From: DASXHY01 sp036272195
GTDB taxonomy: Bacteria; Verrucomicrobiota; Verrucomicrobiia; Limisphaerales; DASXHY01
DNA length: 64,000 nucleotides
Direction: 5' to 3'
Assembly: GCA_036272195.1 (NCBI GenBank)
Contig: DATAZE010000035.1
Span: 1-64,000 of the forward strand
Below are positions 27,359 to 37,000 of this stretch, in pieces (within the stretch, counting starts at the first letter, position 1; the number at the start of each line of letters is the position of its first letter). Both the position numbers and the translations under genes were made by a program. The notes beneath the pieces are model-generated. The model was not told where the DNA came from and searched no databases. It saw only the letters and a program-made list of their open reading frames with translations.

Positions 27359-28198
27359 TTATTTTCCGCCGCCCAGCCATAAAAGAGTGTTTATGATCAA
27401 TTGGGTCTGCGATTCGCTGGAGAAAGTGGATGACAATTCCTTGTTGGTCTTGTGTTCGTAATCCATGTCGTTATGGCCCATGTTGAAATAGACCATGCGA
27501 AATTTTCGGTTCGCCCAAACCGCCGGGTAATCGCCGCTGTGCCAGATTTCGTAGAGTTTGGGGCCGGTGCCGAGTGGAAAACTGGCCGGGTCGATCGACA
27601 GCAACACGTCGATGTCCGGGTTGGCTCGCAGGTTGTTCTTCCAGCGATACCATTCGTTCGGAGCGGATTTGAAAGTTACGGGCAGGCCTTTCGTCGCTGG
27701 ATGATTTGTGTCTTCCACGCGTAGAATGGCGGAGGTTGGCCGCCAGGTGTTGCTGACATATTCTCCGGATCCCAAAAATTTATTGTGATACCAATCCCAA
27801 TTTTGTGGATAGGCCGAGGGCGTCAAGGCGAAGGCGGAAAAATGAAATCCCATCCATCCGCCGCCGTGCTCCATGTAATTTTGGAAGGCGGCACGTTGCG
27901 CGGGAGCTTCGGGTCGCGTGTCGAGGAAGAGCACGACCTGGTAATTGGCGAGCTTGTTGGTATTTAAATCGCTCCAATTCGTGGTGGCTTCGTAACTGAA
28001 ATGATATTTGGCCGCGGCTTCCGGAAACCAGCGGTTCGCCTCTTTTACAAAACTGATATGCGCCAAATCGTCTTTGCCGGTGTAGAAGGCGATGACTTTG
28101 AATTGGGGGGCGGCGTCTTCCGCGCGCAGGCCGCAAAGTCCGAGGCTGGCGATGGTTGAGGCGGCGACGATCCGGATGATTTTAGAAAGATGGAACAT
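27359..28198 (-). CDS. Exported ThuA-domain protein
   Basis: The 279-residue protein has a signal peptide (about 1-26) and a ThuA-like, glutamine-amidotransferase-fold domain. Recognisable parts: FKVIAFYTGKDDLAHISFVKEANRWFPE, NYQVVLFLDTRPEAPAQRAAFQNYMEHGGGWMGFHFSAF, HPATKGLP, and the C-terminal PAVWANRKFRMVYFNMGHNDMDY. The usual catalytic Cys of amidotransferases is absent, as is common in this family. ThuA proteins are linked to sugar utilisation in Rhizobium and are numerous in Verrucomicrobia and Planctomycetes; the exact reaction is unknown. It faces the same direction as the small basic protein gene downstream of it. Confidence 0.92.
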   Translation of the reverse strand: MFHLSKIIRIVAASTIASLGLCGLRAEDAAPQFKVIAFYTGKDDLAHISFVKEANRWFPEAAAKYHFSYEATTNWSDLNTNKLANYQVVLFLDTRPEAPAQRAAFQNYMEHGGGWMGFHFSAFALTPSAYPQNWDWYHNKFLGSGEYVSNTWRPTSAILRVEDTNHPATKGLPVTFKSAPNEWYRWKNNLRANPDIDVLLSIDPASFPLGTGPKLYEIWHSGDYPAVWANRKFRMVYFNMGHNDMDYEHKTNKELSSTFSSESQTQLIINTLLWLGGGK

Positions 28199-28285
28199 AG
28201 TTGGATTGTCTGATTGACCGGGATTATTCCGAAATCATTCCAGAAGGCAACCACCCCAAAGGAGGGATAGCGAAGGGAATCGAAT

Positions 28286-29059
28286 TTAAGAGGCTTTCGG
28301 GTCCCGCATTTCGGCTCCGATCAATGGTGTTGTTTCGTGTGCGTCTTTAAACAATTCCGGCTGGCTGGTTTTTTCGGGCAGCGTGCGTCCGTCAGAGGCC
28401 AAAAGTTTGTCGATCAATTCTTCCACGCCCGCGCCGTGGGTTGCCTTCGTGACGTAATGCACCTGTTTCTTGAGAAAGCTTAGCGCATTTCCCACGGCTG
28501 CCGAATAGCCGCACAGCGCGAGAAAGACCTGGTCGTTTTCGGCGTCGCCCACGCCGGCGATATCCGCCAGCGCGAGGCCCATCGCGTTGGCGGCGGCACC
28601 CAGGCCGGTTGCCTTGTCCACGCTGGTGGGCAACACCATCAACGCGCCCTTGTTCAAAATGACCTTGAGCTTCAAGCCGAGTTCCTCGATGACCTCCAGC
28701 ACCACGCCCTTGTAAGTTTCCTGAGTCGCCACGATGGCTTCGCCAAAGGACAAGGGAGATACACCGCGAGCGCGCAGGCAATCGATAAATTCCTTCGGCG
28801 GCGCGGCGGTCAGGGTGTTTTTCTGGCCGGTGCCGGGCCAGTAAAGCATGGCGCCGTTTTCCGCGACGATGCAGTCGAACATTTTTGTGAACGGGCACAC
28901 CTTCTGCAAATCGGGCAGCTCGCGGCCGGTGACGAGGAGCAATTTCCGCCCCGCGTCCTTCCAGCGTTGGAGCGCATCGTGGGTGGCGTTAGTGACGTCG
29001 CTATGTTGGGCGATGGTGCCGTCGTAATCCGTGGCCAGGGCGAGATATTTCGCGCTCAT
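28286..29059 (-). CDS. HAD-superfamily (IIB, Cof/SPP-like) phosphatase
   Basis: The 257-residue cytosolic protein has the HAD motifs: I, ALATDYDGTIA with the nucleophile Asp and the acid Asp two residues on; II, LLLVTGRE; III, the Lys in PTSVDKATGL; IV, IAGVGDAENDQVFL. A C2-type cap lies between motifs II and III. Sugar phosphates are the usual substrates in subfamily IIB. Its start overlaps the stop of the ROK-type kinase gene by 4 bp, so kinase and phosphatase are co-translated and may act on related sugars. Confidence 0.92.
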   Translation of the reverse strand: MSAKYLALATDYDGTIAQHSDVTNATHDALQRWKDAGRKLLLVTGRELPDLQKVCPFTKMFDCIVAENGAMLYWPGTGQKNTLTAAPPKEFIDCLRARGVSPLSFGEAIVATQETYKGVVLEVIEELGLKLKVILNKGALMVLPTSVDKATGLGAAANAMGLALADIAGVGDAENDQVFLALCGYSAAVGNALSFLKKQVHYVTKATHGAGVEELIDKLLASDGRTLPEKTSQPELFKDAHETTPLIGAEMRDPKAS

Positions 29060-30039
29060 TTTTGGGCCTGGGATAAAGCGGCCTTCAAGGCCTGGTGGGC
29101 TGCGCCGATGGCCACGGCGTGGCCGCCGAGTTTCGCCGGCTTGATGCGGATGGCCTTGCTGACTTCCGGCGTCAAATATTCGCGCAGTCCATTTTCAATT
29201 TCCTCGGTTACCAGCGCGCGCATCTGGTCCATCAAACCGCCGCCGAGCACGAGCATTTCGGGATTCATGAAGTTGACGACGTTCGCCAGGGCAATGCCGA
29301 CCACCCGCATGCGCGCGCGGAGCATTTCTTCGATGCGCTTGTCGCCATGCTTGATGGCGCGTTCCAGGATGCCCCAGGTGATTTTCGACAAGTCGGTGCC
29401 GACTTCGCGATGCAGGTAGGGCGCCCAGTTTTTGATGGCCATAACGAGGGCTTCGCTGGCGATGGCCGATTTGCTGGCGATGCGATCAACGATTCCGTGG
29501 CTCAAGGCAGCCATCGGCCCGCCCACCGGCTGCGCCACGAGTCCGCCGACCTGGCCGCCAAACCCGGAAGCGCCGCTATAGAGTTTGTTATTAATGATGA
29601 CCGCGCCGCCGACTCCGGTCCCGAAAAAAACACCCATGATGTGCGAGCAACCCTTGGCGGCTCCCAGCTTATGTTCGCCATGCAGGCCGGTTTGGACATC
29701 GTTCCCGATGGTCATCGTAGCCTTGACCACTTTGCTGAGATATTTTCCGATGGGAAAATTTTCGAGCATCATGAGATTGGGCGAGGTTTTGATCCGAATC
29801 TCTTTTTCGTCCACTGACCCGGCGCTGCCGATGCCGACGGCGATGGTTTCCAGCCCCTTTGCCCGCGCGGTGTTGACGAGTGCTCCGACGGAATCGATCA
29901 ATCTGCGCGTGAAGCGATGGCGGCCTTCCTCTGGAGCGGTCTTGAATTTGATTTCCTCCAACAGCTGAAAATGTTTATCCAGGAGCACGCAAAGCGTTTT
30001 GGTGCCGCCCACGTCGATTCCAACCGTTGCGGGTTTCAT
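29056..30039 (-). CDS. ROK-family sugar kinase-like protein lacking the zinc motif
   Basis: The 327-residue protein begins with the ATP-binding signature VGIDVGGTKTLCVLLD, keeps the catalytic-Asp segment IGNDVQTGLHGE and the glycine-rich GTGVGGAVIINNKLYSGASG. However, the ROK block that normally reads GE-[IL]-GH followed by the Cys-rich zinc site (CxCGxxGCxE) is GGQVGGLVAQPVGGPMAALSHGIVDRIAS, with no Cys and no GH pair. It may therefore have altered sugar specificity or be regulatory. The gene leads a two-gene operon with the HAD phosphatase. Related glucokinase-like proteins in Verrucomicrobia should show whether the loss is lineage-wide. Confidence 0.88.
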   Translation of the reverse strand: MKPATVGIDVGGTKTLCVLLDKHFQLLEEIKFKTAPEEGRHRFTRRLIDSVGALVNTARAKGLETIAVGIGSAGSVDEKEIRIKTSPNLMMLENFPIGKYLSKVVKATMTIGNDVQTGLHGEHKLGAAKGCSHIMGVFFGTGVGGAVIINNKLYSGASGFGGQVGGLVAQPVGGPMAALSHGIVDRIASKSAIASEALVMAIKNWAPYLHREVGTDLSKITWGILERAIKHGDKRIEEMLRARMRVVGIALANVVNFMNPEMLVLGGGLMDQMRALVTEEIENGLREYLTPEVSKAIRIKPAKLGGHAVAIGAAHQALKAALSQAQK

Positions 30040-30149
30040 ATTTAGTTTCAGGAAAATACCGATTGCCGGCTGGCGGACAATGGGGTGAAATCCATTTCCT
30101 GTAAGGTTTGGATTTTTTCCGCGACAAAACTATAGTCGCGTTTGCCAAT

Positions 30150-30204
30150 TGGAACACAGGGCCAGAAAGTCCCGTGAATCCGCAGGCTGGAAAGCCTGCG
30201 CCAC
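30150..30204. repeat. Right-half copy of the 'VAQVFQPAG' palindromic repeat
   Basis: This stretch aligns with the right half of the element at 22590-22710 and contains CCGCAGGCTGGAAAGCCTGCG. It ends 25 bp before the next start codon. The gap 30040-30229 holds no gene. Confidence 0.8.
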
Positions 30205-30229
30205 ACAAAAGCCTGCACTATATTTGGTT

Positions 30230-30586
30230 ATGAAATGCTTCAAACATAAGACGGACGCTGTGGCAATCTGCTCTTATTGCGGGCGGGCGATGTGTGAGGC
30301 GTGTATCATGGCTCCGGACGCGGCGCGAATGGTGTGTTCGACCGGGTGCGCTACCGCGCTGTCGCTCGACGATCGAGCGATGCAGTCCATTCTACAAAAG
30401 AGCGTGCAGAGCCTGAAAGCGAGCGCGTTTTATTGTTACCTGTGCGGCGGATTGTCCGGCGGCGCGGCTATTGTCGCGTGGTTCATGTTGCCTTCGCCGT
30501 TTCTCATTCTTTTTACCGGAGCTTGCGCGGTGGCGCTGATTGCGTCGGGGATTTGGTACACATTGGTGTCGCGGAAACAAATTTGA
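30230..30586 (+). CDS. B-box-type zinc-finger membrane protein
   Basis: The 118-residue protein starts at the ATG at 30230; a longer in-frame start at 30149 would translate repeat DNA. It opens with CFKHKTDAVAICSYCGRAMCEAC, a Cys/His arrangement like B-box zinc fingers of bacterial membrane proteins, plus two more Cys in MVCSTGC. A helix rich in Gln/Ser follows, then two transmembrane segments (about 66-85 FYCYLCGGLSGGAAIVAWFM and 90-112). The zinc finger would face the cytosol. Function unknown; the family often precedes rhomboid or other membrane proteins. Confidence 0.85.
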   Translation: MKCFKHKTDAVAICSYCGRAMCEACIMAPDAARMVCSTGCATALSLDDRAMQSILQKSVQSLKASAFYCYLCGGLSGGAAIVAWFMLPSPFLILFTGACAVALIASGIWYTLVSRKQI

Positions 30587-30634
30587 CGGGAAAATATCCA
30601 GCGGCTCAAGGAGTTACCTCGGCGGCTGGATACG

Positions 30635-32008
30635 ATGGTTGTATTTCAATGGGAGATGTGTTTGGATTGCGGCGTGCCCACCAAAACGACCTTTGCAAAG
30701 GGGATTTGTCGCGCTTTGATCGGTCTGTTTTTCGCGGTTTGCTTTTCCAGCCTCGCGATCACACCCGCAGTCATTATTACAAACCTTCCGGCTTACGGCG
30801 CGACCGATACCCTCAAGGGGTACGTGATCGGGGCGAATCCGGCGACGCAGGCATTGGCGGTTTTCATCTACGTGCCGAATTTTGGATGGGTGAACAAGCC
30901 CTTCTGTACTCCGCTGCTCGTGCCCATTCTTCCGGATGGCTCGTGGTCGGCTAATATCACTACTGGCGGTACTAATGATACGACGGCGACGCGCATTGCC
31001 GCGCTGCTCGTGAGCACGAATTACAATCAAGGATGCGTGGCAGGCTCCAACACACTGCCCACCAGCGTTTACGCCCAGGCCGTCGCGAAGGCCATCGTCA
31101 CACGACCTTCGCCGGGGGTGCGCTTTTTCAGTTTTGCGGGTTATGACTGGTGGGTGAAATCTCCCGCGGGGCTGGCCGGTCCGGGGCCGAATTATTTTTC
31201 CGACAGCACTAACAACATCTTCACGGATACGAACGGCTGGCTGCATCTCCGTATCACACATCGCACCAATGCGTGGCAATGCGCGGAGGTGGTTTCCGCG
31301 CGGACGTTCGGGCCGGGGAATTATCGGTTTGAGGTGAATACGCCCGTCGACAACCTCAATCAAAATATCACGCTGGGACTGTTCACGTGGAGCGACGATC
31401 CGACGTTCACGGATCGCGAAATTGATGTCGAGGGCGGGCGTTGGGGAAATCCGGCGGATGTGAATAACGCACAATTTGTAGTGCAACCGTTTGACGGCGT
31501 GAATCATCTCGTGCGCTATCCAGTGCCGGCCGGGCTTGCCGATACGACGCACTTTTTCATTTGGGAAACAAACCGCATTCGCTGGCAGGCGCAGACGAAT
31601 TCTTTTTCCGCCGATGCGACCAATGTCTTTGCTTCCTATACTTTTAATAATGCGGCGGACATTCCGGCGAGTGGCGACGAAAATGTGCGCTTGAATCTTT
31701 GGCTGGTTAACGGCACCCCGCCATCGGACAACAACGAACAGGAAGTTGTCATTAAGAATTTCAATTTTGTTCCTCTGGGCGCGCCGCCGTCGGCGGTATT
31801 GAGCAATCCCAAAAACACATCGGGTGCGGTGTTTCAAACCGACCTCCGGGTGCAGCCGGATTTTCATTATGACATTCAGGTTTCATCAAATCTTTTTGTT
31901 TGGAATGATTTGATGACCGTGCTGGCCACGAGCGATAAGTTCACACTTCTGGAGACGAATTCTCCCACGGGAAGCAAAGGATTTTTTCGAGCGGTGACTT
32001 TGCCTTAG
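30635..32008 (+). CDS. Exported GH16-like protein with Verrucomicrobia C-terminal domain
   Basis: The 457-residue protein has a delayed signal segment (about 26-44, ALIGLFFAVCFSSLAITPA); the true start may be the second Met. After a beta-rich region (about 50-150), residues about 155-385 resemble concanavalin-like glycoside hydrolases of family 16: FSFAGYDWWVKS, WLHLRITHRTNAWQCAEVVSARTFGPGNYRFEVN, and the catalytic-type EIDVE in DREIDVEGGRWG. The last 70 residues (YDIQVSSNLFVWNDL...FFRAVTLP) match the ends of two other secreted proteins here. It probably acts on a polysaccharide outside the cell. It overlaps nothing and ends 26 bp from rsmH, convergently. Confidence 0.8.
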   Translation: MVVFQWEMCLDCGVPTKTTFAKGICRALIGLFFAVCFSSLAITPAVIITNLPAYGATDTLKGYVIGANPATQALAVFIYVPNFGWVNKPFCTPLLVPILPDGSWSANITTGGTNDTTATRIAALLVSTNYNQGCVAGSNTLPTSVYAQAVAKAIVTRPSPGVRFFSFAGYDWWVKSPAGLAGPGPNYFSDSTNNIFTDTNGWLHLRITHRTNAWQCAEVVSARTFGPGNYRFEVNTPVDNLNQNITLGLFTWSDDPTFTDREIDVEGGRWGNPADVNNAQFVVQPFDGVNHLVRYPVPAGLADTTHFFIWETNRIRWQAQTNSFSADATNVFASYTFNNAADIPASGDENVRLNLWLVNGTPPSDNNEQEVVIKNFNFVPLGAPPSAVLSNPKNTSGAVFQTDLRVQPDFHYDIQVSSNLFVWNDLMTVLATSDKFTLLETNSPTGSKGFFRAVTLP

Positions 32009-32034
32009 TTCAGCCGCATGGCGCCGTGCGCGCG

Positions 32035-33099
32035 TCAGGCGGTTTCGGATTTGCGTGCCCAACGGAGTTTGGCGGGCGAGGAGCGCGGGTTTTCGCGCCG
32101 TTCCTCCAGCGTGGGCCGGATGACTTCGTGAGCGATGTCCGCATAAACGCCTTCGCGCAAACCGGCCTCGAACGATTTCTTAACGCGGCGATCCTCACCG
32201 GAGTGAAACGTGAGAATGGCGACACGGCCGCCAGGGTTCAGGCAAGACGGCAGATAGCGCAGCAACATTTCGAGCGCGGAAAACTCGTCGTTGACCGCAA
32301 TGCGCAACGCCTGAAAAACGCGGCGGCGGGTGAGTTCGGCTTCGTCTTTACCCAGGTTGGGAAGCGCGGCGCGCACGCCGGCAGCCAGGGCTTTGGTGGT
32401 GGGAAAGGTTCTGCCTGCGAGCGTCGCGGCCAGTTCGCTGGCGCGCGGTTCATCGGCATTTTCCTGGAGCAATTTTTCGAGCGCGGCGGGCGAGGTTTTT
32501 TCCAGCAATACGGATGCGGGGAAACCGCGTTGCGGATTCATGCGCATGTCCAGCGGGCCGTCGAGTTTCAGCGAGAAGCCGCGCACCGGGTCGTCGAGTT
32601 GCATGGAGGACACGCCGAGATCGGCCAGCACGCAATCGGCGCCGGTGAGATTTGACGAAGCGAGCGCCTGCGGCAACCCGGCGAAATTGCTGCGGACCGC
32701 AAGGAACGTTTCCGGTCCAAAACCCGCGGCGCGCAGGCGGGCTTCGGTCCTGGGTAATTCGATCGGGTCGGCGTCGAGGCCGAGCAGGCGTCCGCCGGGT
32801 TGAACCAGGGCGAGGATTTCGCGGGCGTGACCGCCGTAACCGAGCGTGCAGTCCACAGCGAGTTCGCCCGGTTTCGGAGCGAGCGCTGCGAGGACTTCGG
32901 CGACCATGACGGGGCGGTGCGTTCCGGCGGGTGTTTTGCCGGAGGCGAGCACTTTGGCGACGGTTTCGGCGTAACGTTGCGGATTGTGTTCCTTATATTT
33001 TTCTTCGAACCGCCGCGGGTGCTTGCCGGAATAACGCGGGCGCCGTTGGTGCGGTGACGCCGTGGGCTGTTCTTCGGGCGACGGTTCGTTTTCAGTCAT
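32035..33099 (-). CDS. rsmH: 16S rRNA (cytosine(1402)-N(4))-methyltransferase
   Basis: The 354-residue protein is RsmH/MraW, which methylates N4 of C1402 in the ribosomal P site. After a basic extension of about 60 residues (RRPRYSGKHPRRFEEKYKEHNPQRY) come THRPVMVAEVLAALAPKPGELAVDCTLGYGGHA with the SAM-binding GYGGH, GLDADP, DCVLADLGVSSMQLDDPVRGFS, ALRIAVNDE and ILTFHSGEDRRVKKSF. These are standard family motifs. The usual mraZ and ftsL/ftsI neighbours of the dcw cluster are absent; the gene stands between a GH16-like gene and a divergent lipoprotein gene. The N-terminal extension probably contacts rRNA. Confidence 0.95.
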   Translation of the reverse strand: MTENEPSPEEQPTASPHQRRPRYSGKHPRRFEEKYKEHNPQRYAETVAKVLASGKTPAGTHRPVMVAEVLAALAPKPGELAVDCTLGYGGHAREILALVQPGGRLLGLDADPIELPRTEARLRAAGFGPETFLAVRSNFAGLPQALASSNLTGADCVLADLGVSSMQLDDPVRGFSLKLDGPLDMRMNPQRGFPASVLLEKTSPAALEKLLQENADEPRASELAATLAGRTFPTTKALAAGVRAALPNLGKDEAELTRRRVFQALRIAVNDEFSALEMLLRYLPSCLNPGGRVAILTFHSGEDRRVKKSFEAGLREGVYADIAHEVIRPTLEERRENPRSSPAKLRWARKSETA

Positions 33100-33161
33100 A
33101 ATGGGATGTTAGTGGATTTAACCCCAGTTGCCAGATTCAACCTTCCGGCGAAAATTAAGGC

Positions 33162-33755
33162 ATGCCTTCGCATCTCCTGAAACTTCCTGCGTTGTTCCTA
33201 TTGTGCAGTCTTTGCGCCTGCCAATCTGTGCGGCATCCCAAGGCTTCGCCGCCGCCGGCGGAGCCGGGCACCACGGAGAAAAGCGCGGCTGATTTACAAA
33301 CCCGCAACAATGCATTGGCCCTGCTGGACGATTTGTTGAGCGATGAAAAAAACCTCAGCAAACTTCTCATCGTGAAACGGAATTCGGACGAATTGGGGCG
33401 GTTGGTCGAAAATATTTCGAAGACATCCGGCAAAGGGGCCGAACTTATAGAATCCATCGCGAAAAATGAGCCCGGTCTCGATCTCAAGAGAACCGACCTG
33501 CCGCCCGGGGAAGTCGCAACGCGAAAGGCGATTTCGAAAACCAAGGAGCATGAGTTGTTGCATTCCAAGGGCGCTGAGTTTGAATTTCAACTGCTGCTGA
33601 CACAGATCGAGGGCCTGAACTACGGCGCTCAGCTCGCCATGGTAGCCGCCGAAAACGAGCCGGAGGCGAGCCGCACGCGGGAGTTTTTGACCTTGGGCGA
33701 GCAGTTGAGGAATCTGCATGAACAGGTGCTGGCCAGGGTGCGAGCGAGGAGATAA
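33162..33755 (+). CDS. Predicted lipoprotein, helical
   Basis: The 197-residue protein starts MPSHLLKLPALFLLCSLCAC, a lipoprotein signal with lipobox LCAC. The mature part is helical and charged: NNALALLDDLLSDEKNLSKLLIVKRNSDELGRLVENISKTSGKGAELIESIAKNEPGLDL, then LPPGEVATRKAISKTKEHELLHSKGAEFEFQLLLTQIEGLNYGAQLAMVAAENEP. I do not recognise the family. It is transcribed divergently from rsmH with a 62-bp gap. Confidence 0.8.
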   Translation: MPSHLLKLPALFLLCSLCACQSVRHPKASPPPAEPGTTEKSAADLQTRNNALALLDDLLSDEKNLSKLLIVKRNSDELGRLVENISKTSGKGAELIESIAKNEPGLDLKRTDLPPGEVATRKAISKTKEHELLHSKGAEFEFQLLLTQIEGLNYGAQLAMVAAENEPEASRTREFLTLGEQLRNLHEQVLARVRARR

Positions 33756-33798
33756 TTGGCCGAGACAATGTTGCGTTCATAAGCGTGATAGTATGGGC

Positions 33799-33813
33799 GT
33801 GAGGTGACCTCAC
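33799..33813. promoter_or_regulatory. Perfect 15-bp palindrome, candidate operator
   Basis: GTGAGGT-G-ACCTCAC has seven-base arms around one central base. It lies about 95 bp upstream of the -35 box of the giant gene and may bind a regulator. Confidence 0.4.
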
Positions 33814-33906
33814 TTAGTCTGCCGGGAAGACGAGAAATTTTTCGCGGGTATGTCTTCATCGTCGGAAAATTTTTGGAAAAACGAAAAATGTACGTAATTC
33901 TGCGTA

Positions 33907-33936
33907 TTGAAAATTCCTCCATGTGCATCCTATAAT
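33907..33936 (+). promoter_or_regulatory. Sigma-70-type promoter of the giant secreted-protein gene
   Basis: TTGAAA at 33907-33912 and a consensus TATAAT at 33931-33936 are separated by 18 bp. Initiation near 33943 would give a leader of about 150 nt before the ATG at 34094. No folded leader element was recognised. Confidence 0.75.
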
Positions 33937-34093
33937 CGCAAAACAGCCCGTTAAGATATCGTGAAAGTTAGTGAGTGCTTGCAGAAGCTAATCTTACACA
34001 AATCAGAGGTGTTGAGGATGCGACGGGTTGAATTGGGAGGGGCGGTTAGGGTGGAAGCCGACAGACGAATCAGAAGAAATCAGATGCCATCAG

Positions 34094-37000
34094 ATGTTAA
34101 ACCTAAAACGACTTCGCCTTTTGCCGGCGGTTTTCACCGCCGGTTTTGTTTTAATGGCCACGCATTGTTTGGATGCGGCCGTCATTACCTGGACCAACCT
34201 TTCCGGTGGAGATTGGAACACCGCCGTTAATTGGGACCCGAACCTGGTGCCAGGTCTCAGCGACGTGGCGGTGATTACCAACAATGGTGTCACGGTGACG
34301 TTAAGCAGTGCCGCGGCTGTGGGGGGAATCACGCTGGGGGCCAGCCTCGACTGTGGCACGGGCGGCGCCACGCTCGTCATGAACAACCAATCGCTGGAAT
34401 TGGCGGGTCCTTTCGTAATTAATTCCTGCGGCCAATTCGCTTTTAACAACGGCACGCTAGTGGCCGATACGAATTCCTCTTTTTCCGGGAATTTCTTCTG
34501 GAACGGCGCGCGGCTGAGCGGCGTGGTAACTTTGACGCCCGGCAGCACTTTTCACATTTCCACGGATGCGGACCACGATATGCCAAATTGCGTGTTCACG
34601 AATAATGGCACGGTCGCGTGGACTGGGGGCCGGATCCGCGGCGGAAGCTCACCGGGCACCGTCATTTACAACAATGGCCTGTGGGACTGCCAGAATGATT
34701 TGGTGCTTAATAGTGACTTCGGGTTCAATGGGGTCGTTTTCAATAACTCCGGCACCTTTCGAAAATCCGGCGGAAGCGGGGGGACGGTCTTCACGCCTGG
34801 TGTTCAGTTTAATCAATTGAGCGGCACCATTGCCATGCAGCAAGGGGTCCTGGTTCTCCAGGGCGGAGGTAATTTCTCCGGCGGCTCGGTGCCCAACAAC
34901 GCCGGCATGGTTCTATTGAACAATGGCAACTTTAATCTGAATGGCACGGTGACGGGAACCAATGTTATTGAGAATGGCAATGGCGAGTTAATCGGCGCGA
35001 ACGTCATTCAAGGTGCGTTGGAGTGGCAACAGGGCAATTGGAACAATGCGTCCTCCGTGACCATCAATTCTGGCAGCACGGTTTCCATCACTACTTCGGC
35101 GGATCATGATCTGCCCAACTGCATTCTGAATAACAACGGCTCAGTCCTATGGGTTGCGGGAAGAGTTCGCGGCGGAGGCACTACTGGAACCACCATTAAC
35201 AACAGCGGCTTGTGGGACATTGAGAGCGACGGTTACAATTTGAATTCAGACTATGGATTCAACGGGATGGTTTTCAACAATACTGGCACCCTGAAAAAGT
35301 CCGTGGGGACAGCTCCGGCAGCCACCGTTTTCACGAGCGGTGTTCAGTTCAATCAATTCGCCGGCACTTTGGATATGCGCAACGGCCAGTTGGTCCTGCA
35401 GGGCGGCGGCAGTTTTCTCGGCGGAACCGCCACCAACAACAATGGTTTTCTGATTCTTAGCGTCGGCGGTTTCAATTTGAACGGCACAAAAACCGGGACA
35501 AACGTCATTGAGAATTCCGCCAGCCTCGTCGGCACGAACGTCATCATGGGCGGGTTGCAATGGCAAATCGGAGAATGGAACGGTGCCGCTTCCGTAACCA
35601 TCTCCTCCAATAGCACCCTGTTCGTCAATACCGGGAGTGATCACAACATGTTCAACACCATGGTTACCAACCTCGGCACGGTGACGTGGGCCGCGGGACG
35701 GATTCGCGGTGGTGGCAATAATCTTAATCCCGGCACGATGATTGTTAACTACGGATTGTGGGATGTGCAGAACGACGGTTACCCGCTCAACGACGACGGC
35801 GGATTTAACAACGTCGTCTTCAACAATTTCAGCACTTTTCGAAAGTCCTTCGGAGCCAACGATAGTTCAACAGTCATTACCGGCGGGGTTTTGTTCAACC
35901 AGTTCGCGGGCACTATCGATGTGCGCAGCGGCCAGCTTGTCCTGCAAGGCAGTGGCAATCTTACCGGCGGAACCGCCACCAATAACAATGGGTTTCTGAT
36001 TCTCAGCGCCGGTAATTTCAACCTCAATGGGACAACAACCGGGACGAATGTCATCGAGAATTCCGGCCATCTCGTCGGCGCGAACGTCATAGCGGGTGCC
36101 TTGCGTTGGCAAAGTGGGGTGTGGAACGACGCCGTTTCGGTGACGGTAGCTTCGAACAGCACCGTGTTTGTGGAAACCGGCAACGATCACGATCTCGCCA
36201 ACACCATCGTTACCAACCTCGGCACGGTGACGTGGGCCGCGGGACGGATTCGCGGCGGCGGCAATAATCTTAATCCCGGCACGACGATTGTTAACCAGGG
36301 ATTGTGGGATGTGCAAAATGACGGTTACCCGCTCAACGACGACGGCGGATTTAATAATTTCGTTTTCTATAATTTTAATACTTTCCGAAAATCATTTGGG
36401 ACCAACGCAAATTCCACGGTCATTAGCGGCGGGGTGCTCTTCAACCAGTTCGCCGGCAGCGTGGATGTGCAGCAGGGAAATCTCGTGATGCAGGGCGGGG
36501 CTAATTTAACCGGAGGGCTGGTGACCACGAACACCACCGGGAACCTGATCCTCAGTAGCGGACCTTTCAATATCAACGGCACACTCACCGGTCCGAACGT
36601 CATTGAGAATTCCGGCTTTTTGACCGGCACAAACGTAATCCAGGGTGCGTTGCGCTGGCAAAATGGCGTTTGGAATGGCGCCGCGTCGGTAACGATCACC
36701 ACCAACAGCACCGTGTTTGTGGAAACCGGCAACGATCACGATCTCGCCAATACGGTGGTGACCAATCTCGGCACCGTGATATGGACACTGGGGCGCATCC
36801 GCGGCGGTGGCAACAACCTCAATCCCGGCACGGCGATTATTAATTACGGATTGTGGGATGTGCAAAATGACGGATATGCGTTGAACAATGATGACGGATT
36901 TAACGGCACATTGTTTAATAACCTTGGCGAGTTTCGCAAGTCGGTCGGCAATTCTCCGAGTGCGACGAGCATTGATGGAGTGGCTCTGCTCAATCCCGGC

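Noticed and set aside
34028..34093. TTG start for the giant protein
   Set aside because: The 22 extra residues delay the signal peptide; the ATG at 34094 gives a standard one.
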